From a virus, in the IMG/VR virus record IMGVR_UViG_3300028829_003417, positions 1 through 27,867 of that record: DNA of 27,867 bases. One strand, written 5' to 3'. Both the position numbers and the translations under genes were made by a program. The notes below the pieces were generated by a model that was not told where the DNA came from, searched no databases, and saw nothing but the letters and a program-made list of their open reading frames with translations. Below are positions 6,141 through 13,787 of the stretch, one piece after another (position 1 is the first letter of the stretch; each line of letters begins with the position of its first letter).

Positions 6141-8865
6141 GACATTTTATCTAAATAGTGCTTTCGAAACAAAGAGCGTAAAAAAAGGAACTAAAGCTCT
6201 CAAGATTGCAGGTTATGCAAATACAACAGCAAAAGATCGTGCTGGAGATATTGTTACTGCTGAAGCCTGGGCAAAAGGTGTTGAGAACTTTAGAAAAAAT
6301 CCTGTTATGTTATTCCAACATAAACATGATTGTCCTATCGGTCGTATTGATAAAATTACAGTCGATAAAAAAGGTATCTTTGTCGAAGGTGCAGTTAGCG
6401 AAGCAGCTGAGAAGACTCATGGTGTACAAACCCTGATCCGAGACGGTGCTTTAAAAAGTTTTAGTGTAGGTTTTCGTGTTAAGGATGGCAAATATAACAG
6501 AGAAGATGATTCAATGATGATTACTGATGTTGAACTTCTAGAAATTTCTGTTGTCTCTGTCCCTTGTAACCAAGATTCACTATTCTCAATTCGTAAATCA
6601 TTCGATTCAGATGATGAATTTAATGAGTTTAAAAAGTCTCTTAAAGAGGCTGACGAAAATGAAATCAAGATGATGCGTAAAATTAAAGCTGGAATTACTG
6701 ACGTGAGCGAAGGTCATTATCATACCGTAGAAATGGATGATGCTGGCAATGGTGTAACCACATACGCATCGCATATGGCTAACCATGCTCACAAAATCAT
6801 TGGAGGTGTTATGCTTGAGGCCGAAGGCCACACACATGATATTACAATGTTAGGTGTTCCAATTCATAATATGGAGGAGGGCGAGGTTGTAAACGAGCGT
6901 CCAATGTCTCCAACCGAGGAGGAAGCAATGAGTAACTCAAAATCTGAGGAAGCTACTGAAGAGAAGACTGAAGAAGTCATCGAAGAAGTAGCCGAAATGG
7001 AGGTTGAAGTGAAAACAGAGACTGAAGAAGTCATTGAAACAAAAGACGATGACGAAGCAGTTGAAGAAAAAACTGAAACTGATGATGTTGAAGTCAAAGC
7101 TGAAGCCGAGGAAGCTATTGAAGACGAAATGGAAAAGGATGATGAAGAGGAAGTGTTTGTAGCACGTGATCCTAATGAGTCTATCCCGTTTGTTAACTTG
7201 CTTTCTACAGACGCAAGCAAACTTCAAAATGGAGATTTAGTAAATTTCCATAATAAAATGTATAAGGTTGCTACTATCGCAACTGAGCAAAGCCCAATCT
7301 TTAAGTTTTTACAGATTGACGCTGACGGAAATGACTGTGATAATGTTCTTAATGTGAACGCAGATGAACTTTCACAAGTCGAGAAAACTCAAACAAGTGA
7401 AGAAGAAGATTCTAACGAAAGTCTGACTGAAGAGCTTCACAACATTTCTACAAAGGAGAAAGACAACATGGCTGATCAAGTCGTAGATACAATTGATCTC
7501 GAAGCTGCTAAAAAAGAAGTAGCAATCGAGACACAAAAAGAAGCACCTCGTGCTCAAGTGTCTGAGCCTCAAGTTGCAGAGCTGGTTAAAGCTACCGGTG
7601 AAGCTATCGTAAAAGAGTCAGACGCACAAGACCAACAAACTCTCGTGAAGGGCGAAGCAGAAATTGCTTACGTACCTCGCGAATCTGAGCAAGTCGCAGA
7701 ACTAAAAGCTCAGATGGAAAAATATAAGGAAGAGGTCGCATCTCTTCAACGCTCAAAGATGCAATTCCAAGAGCAGTCACGCAATGCAGCTCAGTTCTCT
7801 GAAAAAGAAATGGCTAACGCTGTTATTCTTTCAAAGTTGCTGAATCGTCGTGACCCATTTGATACAAAACTAGGTCAAAAAGTTAAAGCAGTCACATCTG
7901 TAGACCAGTTCTTGAGCAACTTCTCACAGAACATCTATACCGAGATGGAACAGCAGCTTGTAGTTGCACCTATGTTCCAGCGTATGGCAGTGGATGCTAA
8001 GACTTTCCGCGTACCAGTAGCTGACGAAGATACTGACGGTGATGTTGCAATGTTTGCTTCTGGCACATTCGCAACTGGTATTGCAGAGGCAACTCGTGTT
8101 CCTGCATCAAACCAGAACACCATCAGCGCAGTTGAGTTTACACCACATAAATTTATGGCCTCAACTCATCTCGCAAAAGACGAAGAAGAAGATACAGTTC
8201 TTCCACTCCTCGACTTCTTGCGCGCTGCAGCAACTCGTCGTTTGGCACGTGCCATCGATAAGTCAATCCTACGTGGTACAGGCGCGTTGACAGGCTTTAC
8301 AGCTTCTCCAACTAACGCTATTACAGCAGGTACAGGTTACGCATCTGTTATCGAAGGTATCACAAACCTCGCATCTGACGCATCACTCTCTGTTGCAACA
8401 GGTGGAGCAAACGATAAGGCTGATCCAACAGATATCGCAGCTGCTCGTACAGTGCTTGGTAAATATGGCTTACAGCTTGGTAACGACCTCGTGTTTATTA
8501 CCTCAATCGAAGGCTATAACAATCTTGTAACAACTTCTGATTTCCAGACTGTTGACAAGTTTGGTCCAAATGCAACTTACCTCACAGGTTCAGTTGGCGC
8601 CGTTTACGGTATTCCAATTGCTATCTCTGAGTTCATGGATAACGTTGGTGGAACAGGTCGTCATCTTGGCGCACTCGTCTACAAGCCGGGCTTCATGATT
8701 GCAGAACGTCGTGGTATTGAGATTGAGAGCGAGTATGAGCCACGCCAGCAGGTCACAGCAATGTACATGAGTACACGTTTTGACTTTAAAGCCCTCACAA
8801 CTAATAGCTCTGCAGCACTTGATTCAACTAAGTATGCATACGCTTGTGTGATTGACGCTGGTTAA
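6133..8865 (+). CDS. Prohead protease - scaffold-like region - major capsid protein fusion
   Basis: One uninterrupted 910-residue ORF. Residues about 20-155 are a U35-type prohead serine protease: catalytic His in LFQHKHD (H63, possibly H65), Ser in LKSFSVGF (S111), and an acidic residue in LLEISVVSVP (E137). Residues about 195-236 are a His-rich stretch with three H-x-H motifs. Residues about 260-445 are very acidic (TEEKTEEVIEEVAEMEVEV), like a scaffold, with a small beta-type patch at about 345-410. Residues 446-910 are an HK97-fold major capsid protein with an N-terminal delta-like helical region. Protease and capsid domains fused in one ORF are known in other phages. Here two good internal ribosome sites (before 6928 and 7468) suggest that shorter in-frame products are also made. 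The start overlaps the portal stop. Confidence 0.9.
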   Translation: MNKTFYLNSAFETKSVKKGTKALKIAGYANTTAKDRAGDIVTAEAWAKGVENFRKNPVMLFQHKHDCPIGRIDKITVDKKGIFVEGAVSEAAEKTHGVQTLIRDGALKSFSVGFRVKDGKYNREDDSMMITDVELLEISVVSVPCNQDSLFSIRKSFDSDDEFNEFKKSLKEADENEIKMMRKIKAGITDVSEGHYHTVEMDDAGNGVTTYASHMANHAHKIIGGVMLEAEGHTHDITMLGVPIHNMEEGEVVNERPMSPTEEEAMSNSKSEEATEEKTEEVIEEVAEMEVEVKTETEEVIETKDDDEAVEEKTETDDVEVKAEAEEAIEDEMEKDDEEEVFVARDPNESIPFVNLLSTDASKLQNGDLVNFHNKMYKVATIATEQSPIFKFLQIDADGNDCDNVLNVNADELSQVEKTQTSEEEDSNESLTEELHNISTKEKDNMADQVVDTIDLEAAKKEVAIETQKEAPRAQVSEPQVAELVKATGEAIVKESDAQDQQTLVKGEAEIAYVPRESEQVAELKAQMEKYKEEVASLQRSKMQFQEQSRNAAQFSEKEMANAVILSKLLNRRDPFDTKLGQKVKAVTSVDQFLSNFSQNIYTEMEQQLVVAPMFQRMAVDAKTFRVPVADEDTDGDVAMFASGTFATGIAEATRVPASNQNTISAVEFTPHKFMASTHLAKDEEEDTVLPLLDFLRAAATRRLARAIDKSILRGTGALTGFTASPTNAITAGTGYASVIEGITNLASDASLSVATGGANDKADPTDIAAARTVLGKYGLQLGNDLVFITSIEGYNNLVTTSDFQTVDKFGPNATYLTGSVGAVYGIPIAISEFMDNVGGTGRHLGALVYKPGFMIAERRGIEIESEYEPRQQVTAMYMSTRFDFKALTTNSSAALDSTKYAYACVIDAG
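6916..6930 (+). promoter_or_regulatory. Internal Shine-Dalgarno and in-frame ATG (possible nested scaffold start)
   Basis: GAGGAGG at 6916-6922 stands 5 nt before ATG 6928, which is in frame with the fused ORF (residue 266). Starting here would skip the protease and make the acidic scaffold-like region, as lambda Nu3 is nested inside gene C. Glu codons (GAGGAGG) produce such sequences by chance, so this site is weaker evidence than the one at 7468. Confidence 0.4.
7452..7470 (+). promoter_or_regulatory. Internal ribosome binding site for the major capsid protein
   Basis: AAAGGAG at 7452-7458 lies 9 nt before ATG 7468, in frame at residue 446 of the fusion. The following residues (MADQVVDTIDLEAAKKEV) look like a native N-terminus. 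From here on, Arg codons become purely CGT/CGC, as expected for a very highly expressed gene. Confidence 0.65.
7468..8865 (+). CDS. Major capsid protein (probable separate product from the internal start)
   Basis: Translation from ATG 7468 would give a 465-residue HK97-fold capsid protein. The first 105 or so residues are Lys/Glu/Gln-rich and helical with a coiled coil (about residues 517-550 of the fusion), matching the delta domain that is cut off during head maturation. The mature part likely begins near the QSRNAAQFSEKEM segment. Capsid-core hallmarks are the N-arm, the E-loop region (MFQRMAVDAKTFRVPV), the spine helix (LDFLRAAATRRLARAIDKSIL) and the A/P-domain strands ending in IEIESEYEPRQQVTAMYM. 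The upstream ribosome site and capsid-like copy-number needs argue for an independent product; if the fusion were the only product, protease and capsid would be made one to one. Confidence 0.7.
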   Translation: MADQVVDTIDLEAAKKEVAIETQKEAPRAQVSEPQVAELVKATGEAIVKESDAQDQQTLVKGEAEIAYVPRESEQVAELKAQMEKYKEEVASLQRSKMQFQEQSRNAAQFSEKEMANAVILSKLLNRRDPFDTKLGQKVKAVTSVDQFLSNFSQNIYTEMEQQLVVAPMFQRMAVDAKTFRVPVADEDTDGDVAMFASGTFATGIAEATRVPASNQNTISAVEFTPHKFMASTHLAKDEEEDTVLPLLDFLRAAATRRLARAIDKSILRGTGALTGFTASPTNAITAGTGYASVIEGITNLASDASLSVATGGANDKADPTDIAAARTVLGKYGLQLGNDLVFITSIEGYNNLVTTSDFQTVDKFGPNATYLTGSVGAVYGIPIAISEFMDNVGGTGRHLGALVYKPGFMIAERRGIEIESEYEPRQQVTAMYMSTRFDFKALTTNSSAALDSTKYAYACVIDAG

Positions 8866-8897
8866 TAGCTAATTAGTTATAAATCACTGAACTACAC

Positions 8898-8924
8898 TGG
8901 GGGAGGCGGTCAACGCCTCCCTTA
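8898..8924 (+). terminator. GC-rich hairpin after the capsid gene (terminator or mRNA-stabilising)
   Basis: GGGAGGCG at 8901-8908 pairs perfectly with CGCCTCCC at 8914-8921 around a 5-nt loop, and can be extended by two G-U pairs and one T-A pair. Only a broken T-run follows (TTAAGTCTTT). It may act as a partial terminator or protect the 3' end of capsid mRNA. It occupies most of the 78-bp gap before the next gene. Confidence 0.7.
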
Positions 8925-8943
8925 AGTCTTTAAGGAGAAAAGA

Positions 8944-9171
8944 ATGGAAGAAATTAAAGGAATGTCAGACGCAGAAGCGCGTCGTTGGTTACAGAAACAT
9001 GGTTATGGTGTTGGAGATATTGAAATGATCGTTGCAGGTGATGACCCTACAGCTGATGATGTACCCCCACCTGCACCTGTTGTTGCAGCACCAGCACCTA
9101 AGCCAGTTAAAAAAGCTGAAGCAAAACCTGTTAAAGTAGCTGTTAAGACAGCTCCTAAACCAGGCATGTAA
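8944..9171 (+). CDS. Small protein with Pro/Ala/Lys-rich tail, head region, unknown function
   Basis: A 75-residue protein with an AAGGAG site at 8932-8937. Residues 1-35 form a short helical module (MSDAEARRWLQKHGYGVGDIEMIV), reminiscent of small helix-extended-loop-helix folds. Residues about 40-75 are low complexity with alternating PAP and KPVK units, probably extended and positively charged. It follows the capsid gene after a hairpin. Candidate roles are a minor head protein or head accessory factor. I do not recognise a family. Confidence 0.7.
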   Translation: MEEIKGMSDAEARRWLQKHGYGVGDIEMIVAGDDPTADDVPPPAPVVAAPAPKPVKKAEAKPVKVAVKTAPKPGM

Positions 9172-9182
9172 GGAAATAAAAA

Positions 9183-10523
9183 ATGGTAGATCGTTTTGAA
9201 GAAGGACTAGGGAAATACCCTTATGTTAATTTAGCCCAAGTTAAGGATTATCTCAGTATTTCGTCTAGTACTCAAGATGCTAGATTATCTAATATCATCA
9301 GCTATGCTACAGGCGTAGTTGAACACTATATTGGTCATGCTATCTTAGCTAATGATTATGTAGAAGTTTTTGATGGCGGCAAAACATCTGTTATGTTGTC
9401 ACGTATACCTCTTAATAATGTTTATCAAGTTACCGAGTTTAATGGAGTTGATCATGTAGTACTAGCAGATCCAACTACTATTGGCACACCTGTAACTACT
9501 AGCACAAACGATCTACCCCTTTCATTTAAAAATGACGCACATATTAATTCTAGAATTAAGAAGTTTGGTAAATCCTCATTGGAGCTTAATATTGATGACT
9601 TTGTCTCTTCCGCTACAGTACCTGAACAATTAAAATTTGAAGAGGGTGATTTTACCATTGAGATGTTTATTCGAGTTGATGAAGAGACTATACAAGATAA
9701 CGTGATATTTTCAATTAACACAGACTCCTCAAATTATATGCAGTTACGATTATCAAATGCAAATTGTTTAGCATTTGAATCAAATATTTCTGGAGCTGCA
9801 AATGTTGTGACAGCTCCTAACGTTTTAATAGAATCACAACAATTTGCTAAACGCAGATGGGCGCATGTTGCTGTTTCCCGTAAGTTAGACGACGAAAAGT
9901 TACATTTATTCTACAATGGTAATGTAATCTCTGACGCTTCAAACGTTTACGCAGTATCAAATCATACTTTTACATCTAATGTTGAAATAGGTACGACATT
10001 CAAAGGATATATTGACGAGCTTCGTGTATCTGATAAGGCAAGATACACAGCTAATTTTACGCCTCCTACAAATAGATTTAGACCAGATGATGATACTGTT
10101 ATGTTGGTACACTTTGATGGTAAGAACGGAGATACCGTAACTAAAGATGTTCATGCAGAAACTAACGAGTATAACTTTAGCCGTGACATGGGAGAAGTAA
10201 CTCGTGACGTAGGTGCAGTAGGAGTAAGAGGTGTTTATCCAACTATTCGAAACTCTTATCCTGCTCTTACTTTATCAGGACCGCCCTCTTTCCAGCCATT
10301 TCCTTCTGGTGTCAAAGTAGATTATCGCGCAGGGTATGAGTCCAGCGATATCCCTCAAGATCTTCAAATGGCAACTCTTGATATGATTAAAATAGTTTAT
10401 AAACAAGATCAAGAGAAAAAAGGATTTTCTTTTGAAGGTGAAAGAGGAGAGAACTATTCACTATCTAGTAATTTCCCACCACATATTCGTCGTATATTAG
10501 ATTTATATAGAGTGATTCAATAA
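9183..10523 (+). CDS. Head-tail connector with an inserted LamG-like domain
   Basis: A 446-residue protein, far longer than usual connector proteins of this family (roughly 100-200 residues). Residues about 12-90 are the first half of a gp6-like connector (VNLAQVKDYLSI, LSNIISYATGVVEHYIG, SRIPLNNVYQVTEF). Residues about 376-446 are the second half (VKVDYRAGYESSDIPQDLQ, then helix TLDMIKIVYKQ). Between them, residues about 112-314 form a LamG/concanavalin-like jelly roll: SSLELN, DFTIEMFIRV, RRWAHVAVSRK, LHLFYNGN, FKGYIDELRVSDKARYT. LamG domains often bind carbohydrate. The layout suggests a domain inserted into a loop of a neck ring protein and displayed outside. The start is ATG 9183 after AAGGAAAT. 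Confidence 0.82.
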   Translation: MVDRFEEGLGKYPYVNLAQVKDYLSISSSTQDARLSNIISYATGVVEHYIGHAILANDYVEVFDGGKTSVMLSRIPLNNVYQVTEFNGVDHVVLADPTTIGTPVTTSTNDLPLSFKNDAHINSRIKKFGKSSLELNIDDFVSSATVPEQLKFEEGDFTIEMFIRVDEETIQDNVIFSINTDSSNYMQLRLSNANCLAFESNISGAANVVTAPNVLIESQQFAKRRWAHVAVSRKLDDEKLHLFYNGNVISDASNVYAVSNHTFTSNVEIGTTFKGYIDELRVSDKARYTANFTPPTNRFRPDDDTVMLVHFDGKNGDTVTKDVHAETNEYNFSRDMGEVTRDVGAVGVRGVYPTIRNSYPALTLSGPPSFQPFPSGVKVDYRAGYESSDIPQDLQMATLDMIKIVYKQDQEKKGFSFEGERGENYSLSSNFPPHIRRILDLYRVIQ

Positions 10524-11905
10524 TGGCTGTACCGAGTATATCTGGTTTTTTAACAAAGATTCAGACTCAATCAACACTCATTATTAATGGTCGTGTAGCA
10601 CATGCGAGAAAAGGTATCCTACCTTTTAACCAGGCAACTAGAATTTACAGACAAGTACAAGGCCTTTCAGGATCAAATAAGATACCCAAGGATATTAGAG
10701 CAGAGTTAGCTAGGCTAGGGTCTAAACTTAGTACTAGTGCTTTAGAAGAGCCTCTTATAAAACTATTTGGCGCACGTAAGATTGAGAGTGGCGGTGGGGG
10801 TTTCCAAGCAGACTTTAAGATCCAAGATCAAATCGCTGGGAAATTTAAAGAGACTGAGATTAAGAATATTAAAGCTGAAGCACTAGGGTTTGATGAAGGT
10901 GCGGGTTTTACAGGACTAACAAGAGATACAGTAAGTCCCATTAGTCTTGGAGGAGGTAAAGGTGTCACCATTCGATCAGGTCGTCAACAAGTAATAACAG
11001 GTTTTGATCAAGATATTGGAGAGTATGAAAAAGAAGAAATAGATGTAAGTCCATTCTATAGAGCCTTGGATAGCGCCTACAAAAAAGGAGCAAATCAAGC
11101 TGACATTGTAAAGGCTCTTGAATTAAACGATCCATCAGCACAAGCTTATAAGGCTTCTTTAACTAGTAAAGCAAGCGATATTATAATTCCCATTACAATT
11201 GGTAATAGAACAATCGTAAGATCAATTCAATTCACCTATGCAGATATGAAAAAATATGCTCTTGGAGGTAGAGGAAGTAGAGGAAAGGGAGGAAGCTTTA
11301 AACTAAAACCTGGCAAAAATGGTGCTTATTTTTTACAATTTTCCTTTTCTCAGTCTACTGTTGCAACTGCATTAAACGACATGAGCAAAGGTATAACACG
11401 AGAATTTAATGAGGGGGTTATAGGTCAAAAATTTGTGGAAGCTCTTGCAGTAACAATAGCAGGAATTGACCCTGAAACACTTAGTGCTATGAGAAAACAT
11501 CTTAAGGAGGCAGGATTTACTACAGCCTTAGAGTATTTGAGCGGATCACTTAGGGTTGCGTCAGGAGTGTTACTTCGTTCACCGAAGAAAAGGCAAAAAA
11601 ATACCCAACAAAGATATATATCTGAAGTACAACTATCTAAGATGATTCAAGAACGTCTGGCTCGTACAATGGAGCGTGCAGGTATTCCTAACCCTCCTGA
11701 TCTAAAGTATAGATCTGGTCGTTTTGCTTCAACGGTAAGAGCAATTCCAAATTATAGAAAAAGTATTATTACATATTTTTTAAATCCGATATATACTTCA
11801 CTTGAGAGTTACGGATATAATCCTGGTAGGCAGGTGGAAGTTGCTACTCGCGAGGTAGTACAGGCCTTATTTAAACAAAGATTCAATATTTTGAGAGGTA
11901 ACTAA
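10523..11905 (+). CDS. Neck-region structural protein of uncertain family
   Basis: A 460-residue protein between the connector and the probable tail terminator, coupled on both sides by TAATG overlaps. In HK97-like phages this slot holds the head closure or gp10-type neck protein, but this one is several times longer. Visible features are a Lys/Gly-rich central loop (GGRGSRGKGGSFKLK), a helix-rich second half with basic patches (RSPKKRQKN) and a C-terminal block (LKYRSGRFASTVRAIPNYR, then YNPGRQVEVATREVVQALF) that looks like a conserved virion morphogenesis motif. No enzyme motif or membrane segment is seen. The neck assignment is by position. Confidence 0.6.
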   Translation: MAVPSISGFLTKIQTQSTLIINGRVAHARKGILPFNQATRIYRQVQGLSGSNKIPKDIRAELARLGSKLSTSALEEPLIKLFGARKIESGGGGFQADFKIQDQIAGKFKETEIKNIKAEALGFDEGAGFTGLTRDTVSPISLGGGKGVTIRSGRQQVITGFDQDIGEYEKEEIDVSPFYRALDSAYKKGANQADIVKALELNDPSAQAYKASLTSKASDIIIPITIGNRTIVRSIQFTYADMKKYALGGRGSRGKGGSFKLKPGKNGAYFLQFSFSQSTVATALNDMSKGITREFNEGVIGQKFVEALAVTIAGIDPETLSAMRKHLKEAGFTTALEYLSGSLRVASGVLLRSPKKRQKNTQQRYISEVQLSKMIQERLARTMERAGIPNPPDLKYRSGRFASTVRAIPNYRKSIITYFLNPIYTSLESYGYNPGRQVEVATREVVQALFKQRFNILRGN

Positions 11906-12357
11906 TGTCATCCAGGCGAGGAAATATAGTAGATTTTTTAGTTACTAACTTAAAGAATATTAATGGTAGTACGTCTACCTATAACAATGCTTATACGTAT
12001 AATAATAATTTATTTGATAATGTTTATCGCAAGTTAAAATTTTTAGATGAGGTAAATGACTTTCCAGCACTTTACTTATCTGCTGGAACCGAAAATAGAA
12101 ACTTTAATTCTTTAAGTTTGACGGTAGCAACATTAGACGTTACTATAAGAGCATACGTATATGGAGAAGATAATTCTCAGAGCCTTGCAGATGACATGAT
12201 ACAAGATATAGAACATGTTATCTACTCGTTAGGCGATAATCCTGATAAAGGAATATTAGATATAACTATAGATAGTATTTCGACAGATGAAGGATTAGCT
12301 GCTCCTTACGGAATAGCCGAGGTAGAATTAACCGTAGTCTATAGACTAGAAAATTAA
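11905..12357 (+). CDS. Probable tail terminator/tail completion protein (lambda U-like position)
   Basis: A 150-residue protein, similar in length to lambda gpU and HK97 gp10-type tail-completion proteins. It sits directly before the major tail protein, where tail terminators are found. It is alpha/beta in pattern: N-terminal helix (RGNIVDFLVTNLKNI), strand VATLDVTIRAYVYG, helix LADDMIQDIEHVIY, and the ending strand GIAEVELTVVYRLEN. The pattern of a mid-protein strand followed by an amphipathic helix fits the gpU fold. The terminator ring caps the tail tube when it reaches the length set by the tape measure. Starts by TAATG overlap with the previous gene. Confidence 0.7.
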   Translation: MSSRRGNIVDFLVTNLKNINGSTSTYNNAYTYNNNLFDNVYRKLKFLDEVNDFPALYLSAGTENRNFNSLSLTVATLDVTIRAYVYGEDNSQSLADDMIQDIEHVIYSLGDNPDKGILDITIDSISTDEGLAAPYGIAEVELTVVYRLEN

Positions 12358-12372
12358 TAAGGAGAAAATAAG

Positions 12373-13656
12373 ATGGCATCTCTAAACCTACAGAGAAACT
12401 CCGAGGTGTTTTTGTCAACCGTTGACTTGATTAACGGTGCTGCAGTCACTTCAATGACTCCAACTAACACATGGAAACTTGAAGTTCTCGCTGGATTCGC
12501 GGTAACTTCATCATCTGCGACTCAGGATATTACTTCACTGGAATCAGGAACTAGTCCTGATCGTTCGCAACAAAGATTTAATACAGCTATTAACCCTGTA
12601 GACTGGAACTTCCAAGTCTATTTACGTCCTACTGACGTAAACACAGGAGCAGCTGGTAATACAACTACAGCCCTTACTAACGCCACAGGTAACGTAAAAC
12701 CTGTTGCTGATTGGTTTATGTGGCAATCACTAGTTTCAAGCACTAAAGTAGCTGACGGAACTGAAGAAAATTCTGTTTGGGAAACCGGCGGAAAGCTACA
12801 GACTAAAACTACTTCAGCTGGTACAGGTTCACACGCGTCAACCTCTAACTTCTCAACTGCTACTGAAAACCATATGTATTTTAAACTTGATAACGTTATT
12901 TATCAGGTATCTAATGCTACTGTTAATGGTGCAACTGTTGATGCTGGTATCGAAGAAATCGCTACGACAACATGGACAGGCTTTGGTACTACTATGAAAG
13001 AACTTACTGGAACAGTTCGCAATAATGCTGTTTCAGTGTTTGGTGGGATTAAAAATGATGGCTCAAGTGTCACAGCCAACTCAAATGTTCATACACTTGA
13101 CCATACTGCTGTAGCTGAAGCATCCTACCATCCATTTGGACAAATGAACGTTGCAGGAGCTATCGGAACTAATTCATTCATCAAGAATCGTTTGAGTGCT
13201 ATTGAGTTCCATCATAAAGCAACTGCTACTGCGTCAGATGAGAAGTTTACCTTCCCAGTTACATCGCTATCATTTGATTACAATAACAACATTACTTACT
13301 TGACACCTGAAGAACTTTCAGCTCTAAACGAGCCGATTGGTCAGTTTACAGGAACTCGCGCAGTCACAGGTTCAGCTACTATGTATCTCCGTAGCGGAGA
13401 CCTTGAATCAGCTGGGTTCTTACGTAACATTTCAGAAGATTCACGTACTTCTTCTGCTCAGACATCAAACGCTAATTTGATTGTCGGAGGAGCTACTGCT
13501 CCTTATGTTGCTTTCCAACTTGACGCAGTTCAATTTGAATTCCCATCTATCGCTACTGAAGATGTGATTTCTATGACTGTTAACTTCGTTGCTCAAGAAA
13601 CCACCGCCAATAAAGGTGATGGTGGAGAAGTAACTATCTTTGCTAAGAAAGCTTAG
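12373..13656 (+). CDS. Major tail (tube) protein
   Basis: A 427-residue, Thr/Ser/Asn-rich beta protein with a strong AAGGAG site (12359-12364, 8-nt spacing). Its place between the tail terminator and the frameshifted chaperone pair is the standard position of the tail tube subunit. Low Cys content and long beta segments (FDYNNNITYLTPEELSAL, YVAFQLDAVQFEFP, VISMTVNFVAQ) fit a tube protein. At 427 residues it is longer than lambda gpV (246), suggesting an extra surface domain, perhaps the Thr/Gly/Ser-rich middle. Arg codons are mostly CGN, unlike most neighbours, consistent with high expression. It is followed by a structured non-coding leader (13661-13787). Confidence 0.85.
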   Translation: MASLNLQRNSEVFLSTVDLINGAAVTSMTPTNTWKLEVLAGFAVTSSSATQDITSLESGTSPDRSQQRFNTAINPVDWNFQVYLRPTDVNTGAAGNTTTALTNATGNVKPVADWFMWQSLVSSTKVADGTEENSVWETGGKLQTKTTSAGTGSHASTSNFSTATENHMYFKLDNVIYQVSNATVNGATVDAGIEEIATTTWTGFGTTMKELTGTVRNNAVSVFGGIKNDGSSVTANSNVHTLDHTAVAEASYHPFGQMNVAGAIGTNSFIKNRLSAIEFHHKATATASDEKFTFPVTSLSFDYNNNITYLTPEELSALNEPIGQFTGTRAVTGSATMYLRSGDLESAGFLRNISEDSRTSSAQTSNANLIVGGATAPYVAFQLDAVQFEFPSIATEDVISMTVNFVAQETTANKGDGGEVTIFAKKA

Positions 13657-13660
13657 TAAC

Positions 13661-13787
13661 TAATGTTTCTGAGGGGGAACATTAACTTTTTAACCAGAAG
13701 AATGCCCACTACTTGCGATTCAAGGTCCCCCCTCACCTTAGAGAAGCAGATCCGTAGTGGGCATTCGTTTATCCTAGAGGGGAAAAC
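13661..13787 (+). promoter_or_regulatory. Structured RNA leader with two hairpins able to form a kissing loop, upstream of chaperone G
   Basis: Hairpin 1 pairs TAATGTT (13661-13667) with AACATTA (13678-13684); its loop shows GAGGGGG (13671-13677). A perfect 13-bp stem joins 13700-13712 (GAATGCCCACTAC) to 13754-13766. Inside it, AAGGT (13722-13726) pairs with ACCTT (13735-13739), exposing the loop CCCCCCTC (13727-13734). Loop CCCCCTC (13728-13734) is exactly complementary to GAGGGGG in hairpin 1 (7 bp). The same loop also matches GAGGGG at 13777-13782, the Shine-Dalgarno of the next gene (ATG 13788). This suggests a choice between a kissing loop and masking of the ribosome site. The pairing is read directly; the switch is inference. 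Confidence 0.75.

Noticed and set aside
6864-7227. Two overlapping minus-strand ORFs opposite the acidic scaffold-like region
   Set aside because: Ser/Thr- and Phe-rich translations are simple complements of Glu/Val-rich coding; no start signal and no family resemblance.
13700-13770. The 13-bp stem as a plain intrinsic terminator
   Set aside because: The loop is 41 nt and is followed by GTTTATCC rather than a T-run; the loop complementarity to the SD argues for an RNA element instead, although partial termination is not excluded.
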